Position numbers and translations under genes: made by a program
DNA from: Fusibacter ferrireducens
Lineage (GTDB): Bacteria; Bacillota; Clostridia; Peptostreptococcales; Acidaminobacteraceae
Length of the DNA: 64,000 nucleotides
Reading direction: 5' to 3'
Assembly (NCBI RefSeq): GCF_015352425.1
Contig: NZ_JADKNH010000001.1
Location: 242,691-306,690 of the forward strand
Notes under the pieces: generated by a model
Database searches by the model: none
Told to the model about the DNA's origin: nothing
What the model saw: the letters and a program-made list of their open reading frames with translations, nothing else
Shown here: positions 52,401 through 60,579 of the stretch, piece by piece
Layout: each line of letters starts with the position of its first letter
Position numbering within the stretch: the first letter of the stretch is position 1

Positions 52401-53720
52401 GCTGAAAAAACTGCATATGGCTATGTCAAAAAATACTTTGAAGAGCGTAATCAAGAAGTGCATAGATATGAAATTGAACGTTTGGCACAAGGCCTTACTG
52501 GGATCAAAAGAACTTCGGGACAACATCCAGGCGGTATCATGGTCGTTCCAAGAGATCACGATATTCACGAATTTTGTCCGATTCAGTATCCTGCCAATGA
52601 TGTCACTTCAGATGTGGTTACAACGCATTTTGACTATCACTCCATCAGTGGTCGTCTCCTGAAATTAGATATACTTGGGCACGACGTTCCGACCATTATC
52701 AAGCAGTTAGAAGAACTTACAGGTGTAAATGTCTTCGATATTTCTTTGGATGACAAAGGCACTATGGAAATTTTTCACTCTACGGATTCACTTAATATTG
52801 TGGATGAAACATATGCGCTTGATATTGGTAGTTTGGGAATCCCAGAATTCGGGACAAAATTTGTAAGACAAATGCTCAGAGATACTGATCCTAGAACTTT
52901 TTCGGATTTGGTTCGTATTTCTGGTCTTTCTCATGGGACTGACGTGTGGGTGAACAACGCGCAAGACCTAGTTCGCAATAATATAGTGACCATAAAGGAC
53001 GTTATTGCAACGCGTGATGATATTATGAACTACTTGCTTTTACAAGGGCTAGAACCTTTGAAATCGTTTAAAATCATGGAAAAAGTACGTAAGGGCAAGG
53101 GCCTTACTGAAGAGGATATTGCGGACATGAAAGCTAAGGATGTGCCAGATTGGTATATCAATTCATGTCAGACGATTCAGTACATGTTCCCTAAAGCGCA
53201 TGCGGTTGCCTATGTCATGATGAGCGTTAGAATTGCTTACTTTAAAGTGCATCATCCACTTGCGTTTTATGCCACTTTTTTCTCAATTAAAGTGGACGAT
53301 TTTGATGCAGAACTTGTATGCAAGGGTAAAATTGTGGTAAGAGCTAAAATGAAAGAGCTTGAAGGTCTTGAAAAACCAACTAAGAAAGAAATGGATCTAG
53401 CAGGAATCTTAGAAATTGTAGATGAGTTTTACAGTAGAGGATTTGAGTTTAAAAAAGTCAATTTGTTGGAATCTGATGCTGAAAAATTCAAGATTTCTGA
53501 AGGAAAAATTTTGCCGCCTTTTTTAGCACTTCAAGGTGTAGGTGCAAGTGCGGCAATTAGTATTCAAGAAGTTAGAAAAACAGAAAATGATTTTCTGTCG
53601 GTTGAAGACTTCCAATCTAAGACCAAAGTATCCAAAACGGTAATTGAGGCATTAAAGACGCATGGCTGTTTTGACGGTATGCCTGATGACAATCAATTAT
53701 CCCTATTCTCGTTTGCATAA
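49434..53720 (+). CDS. polC: DNA polymerase III alpha subunit, PolC type
   Basis: 1428 residues. The domains in order are: an N-terminal domain, an OB fold (about 230-320), a PHP domain split around the exonuclease (VELHLHTNMSEMDGITS near 330, DLGDQLGKPVVATCDVHF near 715), a DEDDh 3'-5' exonuclease with VVFDIETTGFSYNNDKIIEIG near 418 and HNATFDVSFI, the polymerase with a Cys-rich CGECKYSE...CPKCG module near 900-930 and GDKEPDIDLNF, and TSGQHPGGIMV. It is the main replicase of low-GC Gram-positives. Length is normal. Confidence 0.98.
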   Translation: MNRPFNELIAESLQINDIEIKKIEYKREQNALSILLNSRSFIPSQNIEKLKKNLGMTLSEIKHFEIGVETATANQNGKIDISEHWDNILYVIKRNNPAVASILRKSKIDFSKNQISIVFEDQGLENTFHQYNTSELIDKICQKNLNQKFVVSTSALKTDIEGLEAFEKMKDEEIEAIVQNATSAFNEEQLRRPEAPKASSGSKKTDKPSDVLFRNRIKRNISMIEDIVQEEEVYAIEGKVITTDSRELKGGKYLYKVFVSDGSNAICCKQFLKKNEYEELSGRIEKGLWFLIEGINRYDQFDKERVLQFTAINEGKKEEKRMDHSEEKRVELHLHTNMSEMDGITSVKKIINTAIEWGHPAIAITDHGVLQAFPDAASYAGDKIKVLYGLEGYLVDDEVELIKNANEYSLDESFVVFDIETTGFSYNNDKIIEIGAVKVKEGGVIESFSELINPERIIPPHIIELTGINNDMVKNQSTIEEILPKFMAFVGDCPVVAHNATFDVSFIRYNCEKQSLPFNNLILDTLAMSRLLLTSIKRHNLKAITKHLKIVLNDHHRAVADAEATGRVFSKFIEMLKEKNVNDLIGINYLASKEMDFKMLDMSHVILLAQNKQGLRNLYEIVSESNLKTFYRKPRILKSTLRAKREGLLLGSACEGGELYKAIMNNKEPEIVKEIAEFYDYLEIQPTGNNAFMIESGRVKDHKELEAINLRILDLGDQLGKPVVATCDVHFLDPEDEIYRRILMSGNGFKDADNQAPLYFRTTEEMMAEFSYLGSRTKELVIDNPRKIADSCENILPVPKGTFPPKIDGADEEFREMCMNKAERIYGVPLPEIVEKRIHRELTSIIGNGYAVMYIIAQKLVKKSLDDGFLVGSRGSVGSSFAATMSDITEVNPLPPHYICGECKYSEFDTSGTYSAGVDMPDKACPKCGAKLIKEGHDIPFETFLGFDGDKEPDIDLNFAGVYQANSHKYCEVLFGEGKTFKAGTIGTIAEKTAYGYVKKYFEERNQEVHRYEIERLAQGLTGIKRTSGQHPGGIMVVPRDHDIHEFCPIQYPANDVTSDVVTTHFDYHSISGRLLKLDILGHDVPTIIKQLEELTGVNVFDISLDDKGTMEIFHSTDSLNIVDETYALDIGSLGIPEFGTKFVRQMLRDTDPRTFSDLVRISGLSHGTDVWVNNAQDLVRNNIVTIKDVIATRDDIMNYLLLQGLEPLKSFKIMEKVRKGKGLTEEDIADMKAKDVPDWYINSCQTIQYMFPKAHAVAYVMMSVRIAYFKVHHPLAFYATFFSIKVDDFDAELVCKGKIVVRAKMKELEGLEKPTKKEMDLAGILEIVDEFYSRGFEFKKVNLLESDAEKFKISEGKILPPFLALQGVGASAAISIQEVRKTENDFLSVEDFQSKTKVSKTVIEALKTHGCFDGMPDDNQLSLFSFA

Positions 53721-53741
53721 ACACAGGCAATGTGTTATAAT
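53713..53741 (+). promoter_or_regulatory. Sigma-A promoter of the rimP-nusA-infB operon
   Basis: TTGCAT (53713-53718), which overlaps the last polC codons, and TATAAT (53736-53741) are 17 bases apart. The transcript would start about 20 bases before the leader hairpin. Confidence 0.7.
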
Positions 53742-53768
53742 ATAGTAGTTAATAGATTAAGACATAAG

Positions 53769-53795
53769 GAGTGGGGGTTCCCACTCTTTGTTATT
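53769..53795 (+). terminator. Leader attenuator of rimP operon
   Basis: GAGTGGG (53769-53775) and CCCACTC (53780-53786) pair around GGTT, followed by the T-rich TTTGTTATT. A hairpin of this kind between promoter and rimP is a known leader class in Firmicutes (rimP leader). It would cause early termination in part of the transcripts; the trigger is not known to me. Confidence 0.7.
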
Positions 53796-53840
53796 GTAAT
53801 TCTATATGTTTTCTTCTTTATGTTATGGTGAGTACATAAA

Positions 53841-53868
53841 TTGAATTTTAATGCATTAACAATATAAA
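53841..53868 (+). promoter_or_regulatory. Possible second promoter of rimP
   Basis: TTGAAT (53841-53846) and TATAAA (53863-53868) are 16 bases apart, between the attenuator and rimP. Weak by itself in AT-rich DNA. Confidence 0.3.
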
Positions 53869-53901
53869 TTATGACGGTGAGAAAGTGAAAGTAGGTGGCT
53901 T

Positions 53902-54369
53902 ATGAAAAAGAAAAGAGTTGTAGATGTCGTGTCAGAAATTGTTGAACCGTTTACAAGGACTCAGGGATTAGAGCTATTGGACGTGGAATTTGTCAAAGAG
54001 GGACCCTATCGTTATTTGCGCGTAACTATAGATAAAGAGACCGGTGTTTCTTTGGATGATTGCCAACTGGTCAGTCAGCATCTAAACAGTAAATTGGATT
54101 CCATTGATCCTATTGAAGAACAATACTTTTTAGAGGTGACATCCCCAGGTGTGGAAAGGATTCTTAAGAGGGATCAGGACTTTGAGCGTTTTAAAGATAG
54201 AGAAGTTCAATTGAAACTCTATCAGCCTTTTGAAGGTCAAAAAGTTATAAATGGGGTTTTAGTAGGATTGGTAGAAGATAATATTATTATCAAAAATGAA
54301 GCAATGGGTGAGGTTGCGATTCCGAAGAGTAAGGTTTCTGTGGCAAAGCTTGTTGTAGAATTTGAATAG
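53902..54369 (+). CDS. rimP: Ribosome maturation factor RimP
   Basis: 155 residues. LELLDVEFVKEGPYRYLRVTIDKETGVSLDDCQLVS and DPIEEQYFLEVTSPGVERIL are the RimP signatures. It helps assembly of the 30S subunit. It is the first gene of the nusA-infB operon. Confidence 0.97.
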   Translation: MKKKRVVDVVSEIVEPFTRTQGLELLDVEFVKEGPYRYLRVTIDKETGVSLDDCQLVSQHLNSKLDSIDPIEEQYFLEVTSPGVERILKRDQDFERFKDREVQLKLYQPFEGQKVINGVLVGLVEDNIIIKNEAMGEVAIPKSKVSVAKLVVEFE

Positions 54370-54382
54370 GAGGGATAAAGAC

Positions 54383-55468
54383 GTGAAGACAGAACTTCTT
54401 ATTGCATTGGAACAATTGGTGAAAGAAAAGGGTCTTGCCATGGACATGCTTTTCGATGTTATTGAAGATGCAGTGATCAAAGCTTATAAGAATAATTTTG
54501 GTGCAACTCATAATGTTGAAGTTGAGTTAAATCGTGAAACAGGGGAAATTAACGTTTATTCTGTGAGAATTGTTGCAGATGAGGTGTTTGATGAAATAAC
54601 TCAGATTTCTGTTGAGGAAGCCAAAAAATTGGATAAAGATTTTGAAAGTGGCGATATTGTTAAAGAGAAAGTGACACCAAGAGACTTTGGTAGAATAGCG
54701 GCTCAATCTGCAAAACAGGTTGTTGTGCAAAAGATTAGGGAAGCTGAGCGCAGTGTCATTTATGATGAATTTGCAAGTAGAGAAAGTGAAATCGTCAACG
54801 GCGTCATTCATAGAATTGCGAAGGGAACCATTTATATCAATCTGGGCAGAACTGAAGCGATGTTGGCGCCAAATGAGCAAATTCCTTCTGAGGAATATGT
54901 CCAAGGGGAACGCATTAAAACCTATATTACAGAGGTTAAAAATGCGACTAAAGGGCCTCAAATATATGTTTCTAGAACACATCCAGGGCTTGTAAAACGC
55001 TTGTTTGAGCTTGAAGTACCTGAAATATTTGATGGGGAAGTCGAAGTGAAAAATATTTCAAGGGAGCCGGGTTCAAGAACTAAAATTGCAGTTTATGCAA
55101 GTAATCCTGATCTTGATCCTGTTGGCGCATGTGTTGGGCAAAAGGGACATAGGGTTCAAAATATCGTGGACGAACTTCAAGGTGAGAAAATTGATATTAT
55201 TGAATGGAATGAAAATCCTGCCATTTTGATCTCAAATGCACTGAGCCCTTCTAAAGTAATGCGGGTGGAAGTGGATGAAGAAGATAACTCAGCACTAGTT
55301 GTTGTGCCAGATTATCAACTTTCGCTTGCGATTGGTAAAGAAGGTCAAAATGCGAGATTGGCTGCTAAGTTGACAGGATGGAAAATTGATATAAAAAGTG
55401 AAACTCAGTATAAAAATTATTTGCGTGAGATTGGCGAATATGAAGAAGTATACGGAGATGATGAATAA
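54383..55468 (+). CDS. nusA: Transcription factor NusA
   Basis: 361 residues from GTG 54383 with AGGAGGG at 54368-54374. N-terminal RNAP-binding domain, S1 domain (about 135-200), and two KH domains (VGACVGQKGHRVQNIVDELQGEKIDII and LSLAIGKEGQNARLAAKLTGWKIDIKS). It lacks the C-terminal acidic repeats of proteobacterial NusA, which is normal here. It acts in pausing, termination and antitermination. Confidence 0.97.
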   Translation: MKTELLIALEQLVKEKGLAMDMLFDVIEDAVIKAYKNNFGATHNVEVELNRETGEINVYSVRIVADEVFDEITQISVEEAKKLDKDFESGDIVKEKVTPRDFGRIAAQSAKQVVVQKIREAERSVIYDEFASRESEIVNGVIHRIAKGTIYINLGRTEAMLAPNEQIPSEEYVQGERIKTYITEVKNATKGPQIYVSRTHPGLVKRLFELEVPEIFDGEVEVKNISREPGSRTKIAVYASNPDLDPVGACVGQKGHRVQNIVDELQGEKIDIIEWNENPAILISNALSPSKVMRVEVDEEDNSALVVVPDYQLSLAIGKEGQNARLAAKLTGWKIDIKSETQYKNYLREIGEYEEVYGDDE

Positions 55469-55470
55469 TT

Positions 55471-55734
55471 ATGAAAAAGATACCAATGAGAAAATGTATT
55501 GGTTGCGGTGAGCAAAAGCCCAAAAAAGAACTCATTAGAGTTGTAAAAAATAAAGAAGACGAAGTCTTCGTTGATTTTACTGGAAAAGCAAATGGTAGAG
55601 GCGCTTACATTTGTAAAGACAAAAAGTGTTTTGACCAGGCGATTAAAAAGAATTCATTTAACCGTGCTTTTGAGACTCAAATTGACGACTCTGTTTTTGA
55701 TGCGCTCAAGGAGAAGTTAGATGACCATGAATAA
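55471..55734 (+). CDS. ylxR: YlxR/RnpM family RNA-binding protein
   Basis: 87 residues. The diagnostic RKCIGCGEQKPKKELIRVVK and GRGAYICKDKKCFDQAIKK motifs are present. The Bacillus homologue binds RNase P RNA and has been renamed RnpM. It overlaps ylxQ by 14 bases. Confidence 0.95.
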   Translation: MKKIPMRKCIGCGEQKPKKELIRVVKNKEDEVFVDFTGKANGRGAYICKDKKCFDQAIKKNSFNRAFETQIDDSVFDALKEKLDDHE

Positions 55735-56029
55735 CGTTTTAACGCTTATGGGATTCGCAAAAAAATCGGGTAATTTAGTATTAGGTGAAACACTTTGTTC
55801 TGAGGGGATAAAGCGCAAAAAAATTTCATTGATGATTATCGCGAATGATCTTAATGAAACGACCACCAAACGAATAATCCAGTTATGTGAATCGGAAGAC
55901 GTTGCCTATAGAATTCTTTATACAAAGGATGAATTGTCAAGAGCAATTGGCAAAGAGAATTACGGTTTGTTCGGAATTTCAAACAAAAAATTTTCTAGAG
56001 CATTGATTGAAAAAATTGATGTTCTATAA
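55721..56029 (+). CDS. ylxQ: L7Ae-family protein YlxQ
   Basis: 102 residues with the L7Ae/L30e fold (LMGFAKKSGNLVLGETLCSEGIKRKKISLMIIAND). Such proteins bind kink-turn RNAs. It always lies between ylxR and infB. AAGGAG six bases before ATG 55721 supports the start. Confidence 0.92.
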   Translation: MTMNNVLTLMGFAKKSGNLVLGETLCSEGIKRKKISLMIIANDLNETTTKRIIQLCESEDVAYRILYTKDELSRAIGKENYGLFGISNKKFSRALIEKIDVL

Positions 56030-56044
56030 CACGGAGGTGAAGCT

Positions 56045-59000
56045 ATGTCAAAAATCCGAATATACGAACTAGCAAAGGAATTAAATAAGTCCAATAAAGA
56101 GGTTCAAGATGCAGCAACAAAGCTGGGTTTTGAAATCAAATCTCATATGAGTACTTTAGAAGACAATGAAGTTGCAAAATTGAGGAGTAATTTTAAGCCA
56201 AAGAGTGCTTCAGATCAAGCCCAATCAAAACCAGCAGAAAAGCATCATAAAATTATTTATGATCGCACGAAAGAAGTGAAGGAAGAAGAAAATAAGAAGC
56301 ATACGAAGAACTATAGTAGCGATTCCCGAAATAGAAATTATGATAATCGATCTAATGACACGAGAAATCGTACCAATGATACAAGATCATCAAATGCTGG
56401 CAGTTCGAGTGCGTCTAGAACAACTGATAATCGAAATTATGATAATCGATCCAGAACAACTGATAATCGAAGCAGATCATATGACAATCGATCTGGAGAG
56501 CAGAGAACCGGTGGTTATGCTCCAAATAGGAATTATGATAACCGAAATAATGATAATCGGACGTCTACGTCAAGACCTGCTGGAGATAGAACCGCTTCAG
56601 ATAACAGAAACAAAAACTATGATAATCGCAATAGAAGTTATGACAACAGACCAGCTGGAGATAGACCAAGCGGCGATAATCGATCATATAACAACAATAG
56701 AAGTTATGACAACAGAAACAATCCAAATAGAACGGGCGATCAGAGAACAGGTGATCAGAGAACGGGCGGTTACAATCAAAATAGAAACTATGATAATCGT
56801 AATCGATCGTATGATAATAAGAATTCTAGCGGTACTGCTTCAGGCAACCGCGATGGCGGTTACAAACCACGAGAGGGTGGCTATAAACCACGAGAGGGTG
56901 GATACAAGCCAAGAGAAGGTGGATACAAGCCACGTGAGGGCGGCTATAAGCCAAGAGAAGGTAGCTCGAATACGGGGTCTAGCAATAGAGGTTCCGGCAA
57001 TTATCAAAGTCGTGATGGCAGAAATTCTAGTAAAAAAACAGAATCATCCATTAAATCAATCGTTTCTGAAATTCAAGAAAAGACACCAAAGAAAAAGAAA
57101 CCTAAAAAAGATAAAATTGTTGTGACCTTTGATCAAGATAAATTAGAAACCAAGGCAAAAAAAGCTAAAAAATTACAAAAGGGTTCCATGGCAGTTAAGG
57201 AAACAGATCCGAATAGAAACTTTAACTTTGGTAAAAAGACGAAGCAAAAGAAAGTAAAATACAAACAACAATTTGAAAAAGATAAAATTGAAAAATTAGA
57301 AGAAAAGTTGGCAAAAGAAGTTCTTAAAATTGAAATGCCGATTACAGTTAAAGAGTTTGCAGAAAAAATTAACAAAGGCATTAATGATGTGATTATGAAA
57401 CTCATGGAACTGGGAACAATGGCAACGATTAATCAAGATCTAGATTTTGAAACTGCTGAGTTGCTAGCTCTTGAGTACAATATCGAACTTGAACAAGTTG
57501 TTGTGGAAGAAGAAAATCTTGTGGAATTGTTTGAACTCGATTCTGAAGATAAGCCAGAAGAAATGATTAAACGTGCACCAGTTGTTACTGTTATGGGACA
57601 CGTCGATCACGGAAAAACATCCTTGTTGGATGCCATTAGAGATACTGGTGTGGCAGAGGGTGAAGCTGGTGGTATCACGCAACATATTGGTGCTTCGGAA
57701 GTCATTCATAGAGGTGAAAAAATCGTATTTTTAGATACACCTGGTCATGAGGCATTTACTTCACTTCGAGCTAGAGGTGCCAAGGTTACAGATATTGCTA
57801 TTTTAGTTGTTGCAGCGGATGATGGTGTTATGCCACAAACGATTGAGGCAATTGACCATAGTAAGGCAGCTAATGTACCGATCATAGTGGCAATCAATAA
57901 AATTGATAAGCCAAATGCCAATCCAGATCGTGTTAAGCAAGAACTTGCGGATCGCGGTGTGCTCATTGAAGAATGGGGTGGCGATGTTATTGCTGTGCCA
58001 GTTTCAGCTAAAACGGGTGAGGGCCTTGACAAATTACTTGAAATGGTACTACTGGTTGCAGAAGTGCTTGAGTTGAAGGCGAATCCAAATCGTTTAGGTG
58101 TGGGTTCTGTTATAGAAGCAAAAGTGGTTAAAGGGCGTGGTACGGTTACAACGATCATTCTTGAAAAAGGTCAAATGTGCGTTGGAGACCCTATCGTTGC
58201 AGGTGCATCTGCTGGTAAGATCAAGGCAATGTACAATGATAAAGGTAAAAAAGTTAAGAAGATTGGACCGTCTACTTCAGTTGAGATCGACGGCTTATCT
58301 GATATTCCTCAAGCGGGAGATCAAATTTTTGTAACGCCTGATGAGAAAACAGCTAAACTGTTTGCAGATCGAAATGCGATTCAAGTTAGAGAAAAATCAC
58401 TTAGCAAAAATAGTGGTCTTACTCTTGAAGAGTTATTTGAAAAAATTCAACAAGGTGAAATTAAAGATCTCAATATAATTGTCAAAGCGGATGTTCATGG
58501 TTCCGTTGAAGCTATAAAACAATCTCTTCTCAAAATTAAGAATGAAGAAGTTCGCGTCAATATTCTTCATGCGAGTGTAGGTGCAATTTCTGAGAGTGAT
58601 GTGGCATTGGCTTCAGCATCCAGTGCAATTATTATTGGATTTAATGTAAGACCTTCTGCGAATGTATCTTTCATTGCGGATCAAGAAGGCGTTAGCATAA
58701 GAACTTATAGTATTATCTATGACGCGATTAATGATGTGGAAACTGCAATGAAAGGTATGCTAAAACCTACTTTCAAAGAAGTTGTCTTAGGTAGAATCCA
58801 AGTGCGTGCAACTTTCAAAGTACCTAATGTGGGCACCATTGCAGGGGGATACGTTACAACGGGTAAAGTTACACGTAATGCTCAAGTGCGTGTTATCCGT
58901 GAAGGTATTGTTATCTTTGAAGGTAAAATTGCATCGCTTAAACGTTTTAAAGATGATGCTAAAGAGGTTAATACTGGGTATGAATGTGGTATAGGCCTAG

Positions 59001-59074
59001 AAAAATATGATGACTTGAGAGAAAATGATGAGATAGAAGCATTTGTCATGGAAGAAGTCAAAAGAGATCTTTAA
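56045..59074 (+). CDS. infB: Translation initiation factor IF-2
   Basis: 1009 residues, long for a Firmicute (about 700 in Bacillus). The short IF2N domain (MSKIRIYELAKELNKSNKEVQ) is followed by about 200 residues of disordered Arg/Asn/Tyr/Asp-rich sequence with many YDNR and NRNYDNR units. Five exact GGYKPRE heptads (residues 271-305) follow, then a Lys-rich stretch and a second IF2N (about 435-490). The G domain begins with GHVDHGKT (518-525), then DTPGHEAF and NKID. C-terminal domains II-IV are complete. The catalytic part is ordinary; the N-terminal expansion is not. Confidence 0.97.
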   Translation: MSKIRIYELAKELNKSNKEVQDAATKLGFEIKSHMSTLEDNEVAKLRSNFKPKSASDQAQSKPAEKHHKIIYDRTKEVKEEENKKHTKNYSSDSRNRNYDNRSNDTRNRTNDTRSSNAGSSSASRTTDNRNYDNRSRTTDNRSRSYDNRSGEQRTGGYAPNRNYDNRNNDNRTSTSRPAGDRTASDNRNKNYDNRNRSYDNRPAGDRPSGDNRSYNNNRSYDNRNNPNRTGDQRTGDQRTGGYNQNRNYDNRNRSYDNKNSSGTASGNRDGGYKPREGGYKPREGGYKPREGGYKPREGGYKPREGSSNTGSSNRGSGNYQSRDGRNSSKKTESSIKSIVSEIQEKTPKKKKPKKDKIVVTFDQDKLETKAKKAKKLQKGSMAVKETDPNRNFNFGKKTKQKKVKYKQQFEKDKIEKLEEKLAKEVLKIEMPITVKEFAEKINKGINDVIMKLMELGTMATINQDLDFETAELLALEYNIELEQVVVEEENLVELFELDSEDKPEEMIKRAPVVTVMGHVDHGKTSLLDAIRDTGVAEGEAGGITQHIGASEVIHRGEKIVFLDTPGHEAFTSLRARGAKVTDIAILVVAADDGVMPQTIEAIDHSKAANVPIIVAINKIDKPNANPDRVKQELADRGVLIEEWGGDVIAVPVSAKTGEGLDKLLEMVLLVAEVLELKANPNRLGVGSVIEAKVVKGRGTVTTIILEKGQMCVGDPIVAGASAGKIKAMYNDKGKKVKKIGPSTSVEIDGLSDIPQAGDQIFVTPDEKTAKLFADRNAIQVREKSLSKNSGLTLEELFEKIQQGEIKDLNIIVKADVHGSVEAIKQSLLKIKNEEVRVNILHASVGAISESDVALASASSAIIIGFNVRPSANVSFIADQEGVSIRTYSIIYDAINDVETAMKGMLKPTFKEVVLGRIQVRATFKVPNVGTIAGGYVTTGKVTRNAQVRVIREGIVIFEGKIASLKRFKDDAKEVNTGYECGIGLEKYDDLRENDEIEAFVMEEVKRDL
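56855..56959 (+). repeat. 21-bp tandem repeat (GGYKPRE x5) in infB
   Basis: Five in-frame copies of a 21-bp unit code GGYKPRE. The copies differ mainly at third codon positions (CCA/CCA/CCA/CCA/CCA with CGA, AGA or CGT for Arg), so selection appears to keep the peptide while the DNA drifts. Confidence 0.9.
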
Positions 59075-59106
59075 AAGTCAACTCAATTATGAGTGTACTA
59101 AGAATA

Positions 59107-59127
59107 GGCCATCAGTATCTGATGGTC
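59107..59127 (+). terminator. Hairpin between infB and rbfA
   Basis: GGCCATCAG (59107-59115) and CTGATGGTC (59119-59127) pair with one G-U over a 3-base loop, followed by only TGTTCT. It may be a weak terminator or an mRNA-processing site. Confidence 0.45.
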
Positions 59128-59163
59128 TGTTCTATAAACACAGAAGAGAAAGAGGGTGTTTAT

Positions 59164-59586
59164 ATGTCTATATCAAGAAATAAACGCATAAACGAAGAAA
59201 TAAAAAAAATTGTAAGTCACATTATTATGTTTGAACTTAAAGATCCTAGGGTATCAAAACTTGCATCTGTAACCTATGTGGATGTAACCAATGATCTTAG
59301 ATATGCAACGATTTATATCAGTGTATTTGATCCAAATCACAACACTCAGCAGACCATTGATGGCCTTAATAGTGCTAAAGGATTCATTCGAAAAGAAATT
59401 GGGAAAGGTGTCAAATTAAGATATACACCTGAACCTATTTTTAAACAGGATGTTTCCATTGAACATGGTATGCATATAAATGAAATAATTGGTTCGCTCA
59501 ATATAAAAAAAGATGAAGTTGCAGATGACGAAGCTGCTTTGGATGCGCTAGACGATGACGATGAAAACGAAAATGATGAAGAATAA
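59164..59586 (+). CDS. rbfA: Ribosome-binding factor A
   Basis: 140 residues from ATG 59164 with AGAGGGTG upstream; a longer frame from 59089 would translate the hairpin region. RNKRINEEIKKIVSHIIMFELKDPR and VTNDLRYATIYISVF are the RbfA signatures, and LRYTPEPIFKQDVSIEHGMHI closes the domain. The last 25 residues are almost all Asp/Glu/Ala, an unusual acidic tail. RbfA matures the 16S 5' end. Confidence 0.95.
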   Translation: MSISRNKRINEEIKKIVSHIIMFELKDPRVSKLASVTYVDVTNDLRYATIYISVFDPNHNTQQTIDGLNSAKGFIRKEIGKGVKLRYTPEPIFKQDVSIEHGMHINEIIGSLNIKKDEVADDEAALDALDDDDENENDEE

Positions 59587-59601
59587 TTAGAGGAATTTAT
59601 A

Positions 59602-60579
59602 ATGAATACAAAATTTGAGGCCTTAAAAAATCATATAATTGATTCTAATGTCAATACAATTTTGATTTTTCCTCATGTACTTCCTGATGGTGATACTTTG
59701 GGTTCAGCAATAGGGGTATATCGTTTAATTAGAGACTTTAATAAAACTGGGTATATTGTCTTAGATGATGATATACCTTCAAATTTATCGTTTCTATTTG
59801 AGGCAAATAGAGATATTGTTATTTCATTGGAAAAAGCAAAAAAAATGGCATATGAGCTCATTATAGTTGTAGATACAGGTGAGCCTAAGCTGATCGGCGA
59901 CAGAACGGCACTTATATCCTCCAATATACCAACGATCAATATTGATCATCACATCACCAATCAAGATTATGCGCATTTAAATATAGTGGAACCAGAGGCT
60001 TCATCTACTGGGGAGCTCGTTTATAAAATATTAGATTATTTAAAAGTAGAGATAGATGTGTTTACAGCGCAAGGCCTTTATGCCGCCATCGTCACAGATA
60101 CAGGCAGCTTTAGATATTCAAATACACGACCATATACATTTGAAGTCTGCAAATCGCTTGTGGAAAAAGGTTTTGATTTTAATCGACTCAATGTGGAAAT
60201 TTTTCAGAATAAGTCTTTTGAAAAATTGTTATTACTCAACAAGATTTTTGACACCTTATCACTTCACTTTGATGGAAAATGTGCAATTGTCAAACTCTCA
60301 GAGTCGTTAAAAAATCAATTGGCACTTGAAGTATATGATACAGATGGTGTTGTTGAATATGTAAGAGATATTAAAGGTGTAGAAGTGGTTGTCTTTATAA
60401 AGCATATGGTGGACAATGAACATAAAATCTCTATGCGCTCTAAAAATAACTTTGATGTGAGCCGAGTTGCAGTTGCGTTAGGGGGAGGCGGTCATAAAAA
60501 AGCCGCTGGTTTTAAAGCCTTTAAAAGTGACTATGAGATTGAAAGTGCAATTCTTAAAATGATAGGAGAGTCCATATAA
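59602..60579 (+). CDS. nrnA: DHH-family nanoRNase/pAp phosphatase NrnA
   Basis: 325 residues. HVLPDGDTLGSAIGVYRLI, VVDTGEPKL, NIDHHITN (the DHH motif) and VTDTGSFRYSNT supply the metal ligands. The C-terminal DHHA1 domain has GGGGHKKAAGF. NrnA degrades 2-5-mer RNA and pAp. It overlaps truB by one base. Confidence 0.95.
   Translation: MNTKFEALKNHIIDSNVNTILIFPHVLPDGDTLGSAIGVYRLIRDFNKTGYIVLDDDIPSNLSFLFEANRDIVISLEKAKKMAYELIIVVDTGEPKLIGDRTALISSNIPTINIDHHITNQDYAHLNIVEPEASSTGELVYKILDYLKVEIDVFTAQGLYAAIVTDTGSFRYSNTRPYTFEVCKSLVEKGFDFNRLNVEIFQNKSFEKLLLLNKIFDTLSLHFDGKCAIVKLSESLKNQLALEVYDTDGVVEYVRDIKGVEVVVFIKHMVDNEHKISMRSKNNFDVSRVAVALGGGGHKKAAGFKAFKSDYEIESAILKMIGESI

Noticed and set aside
56340-56960. 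CRISPR-like spacing of repeats in infB
   Set aside because: Repeats are in-frame coding units without unique spacers.
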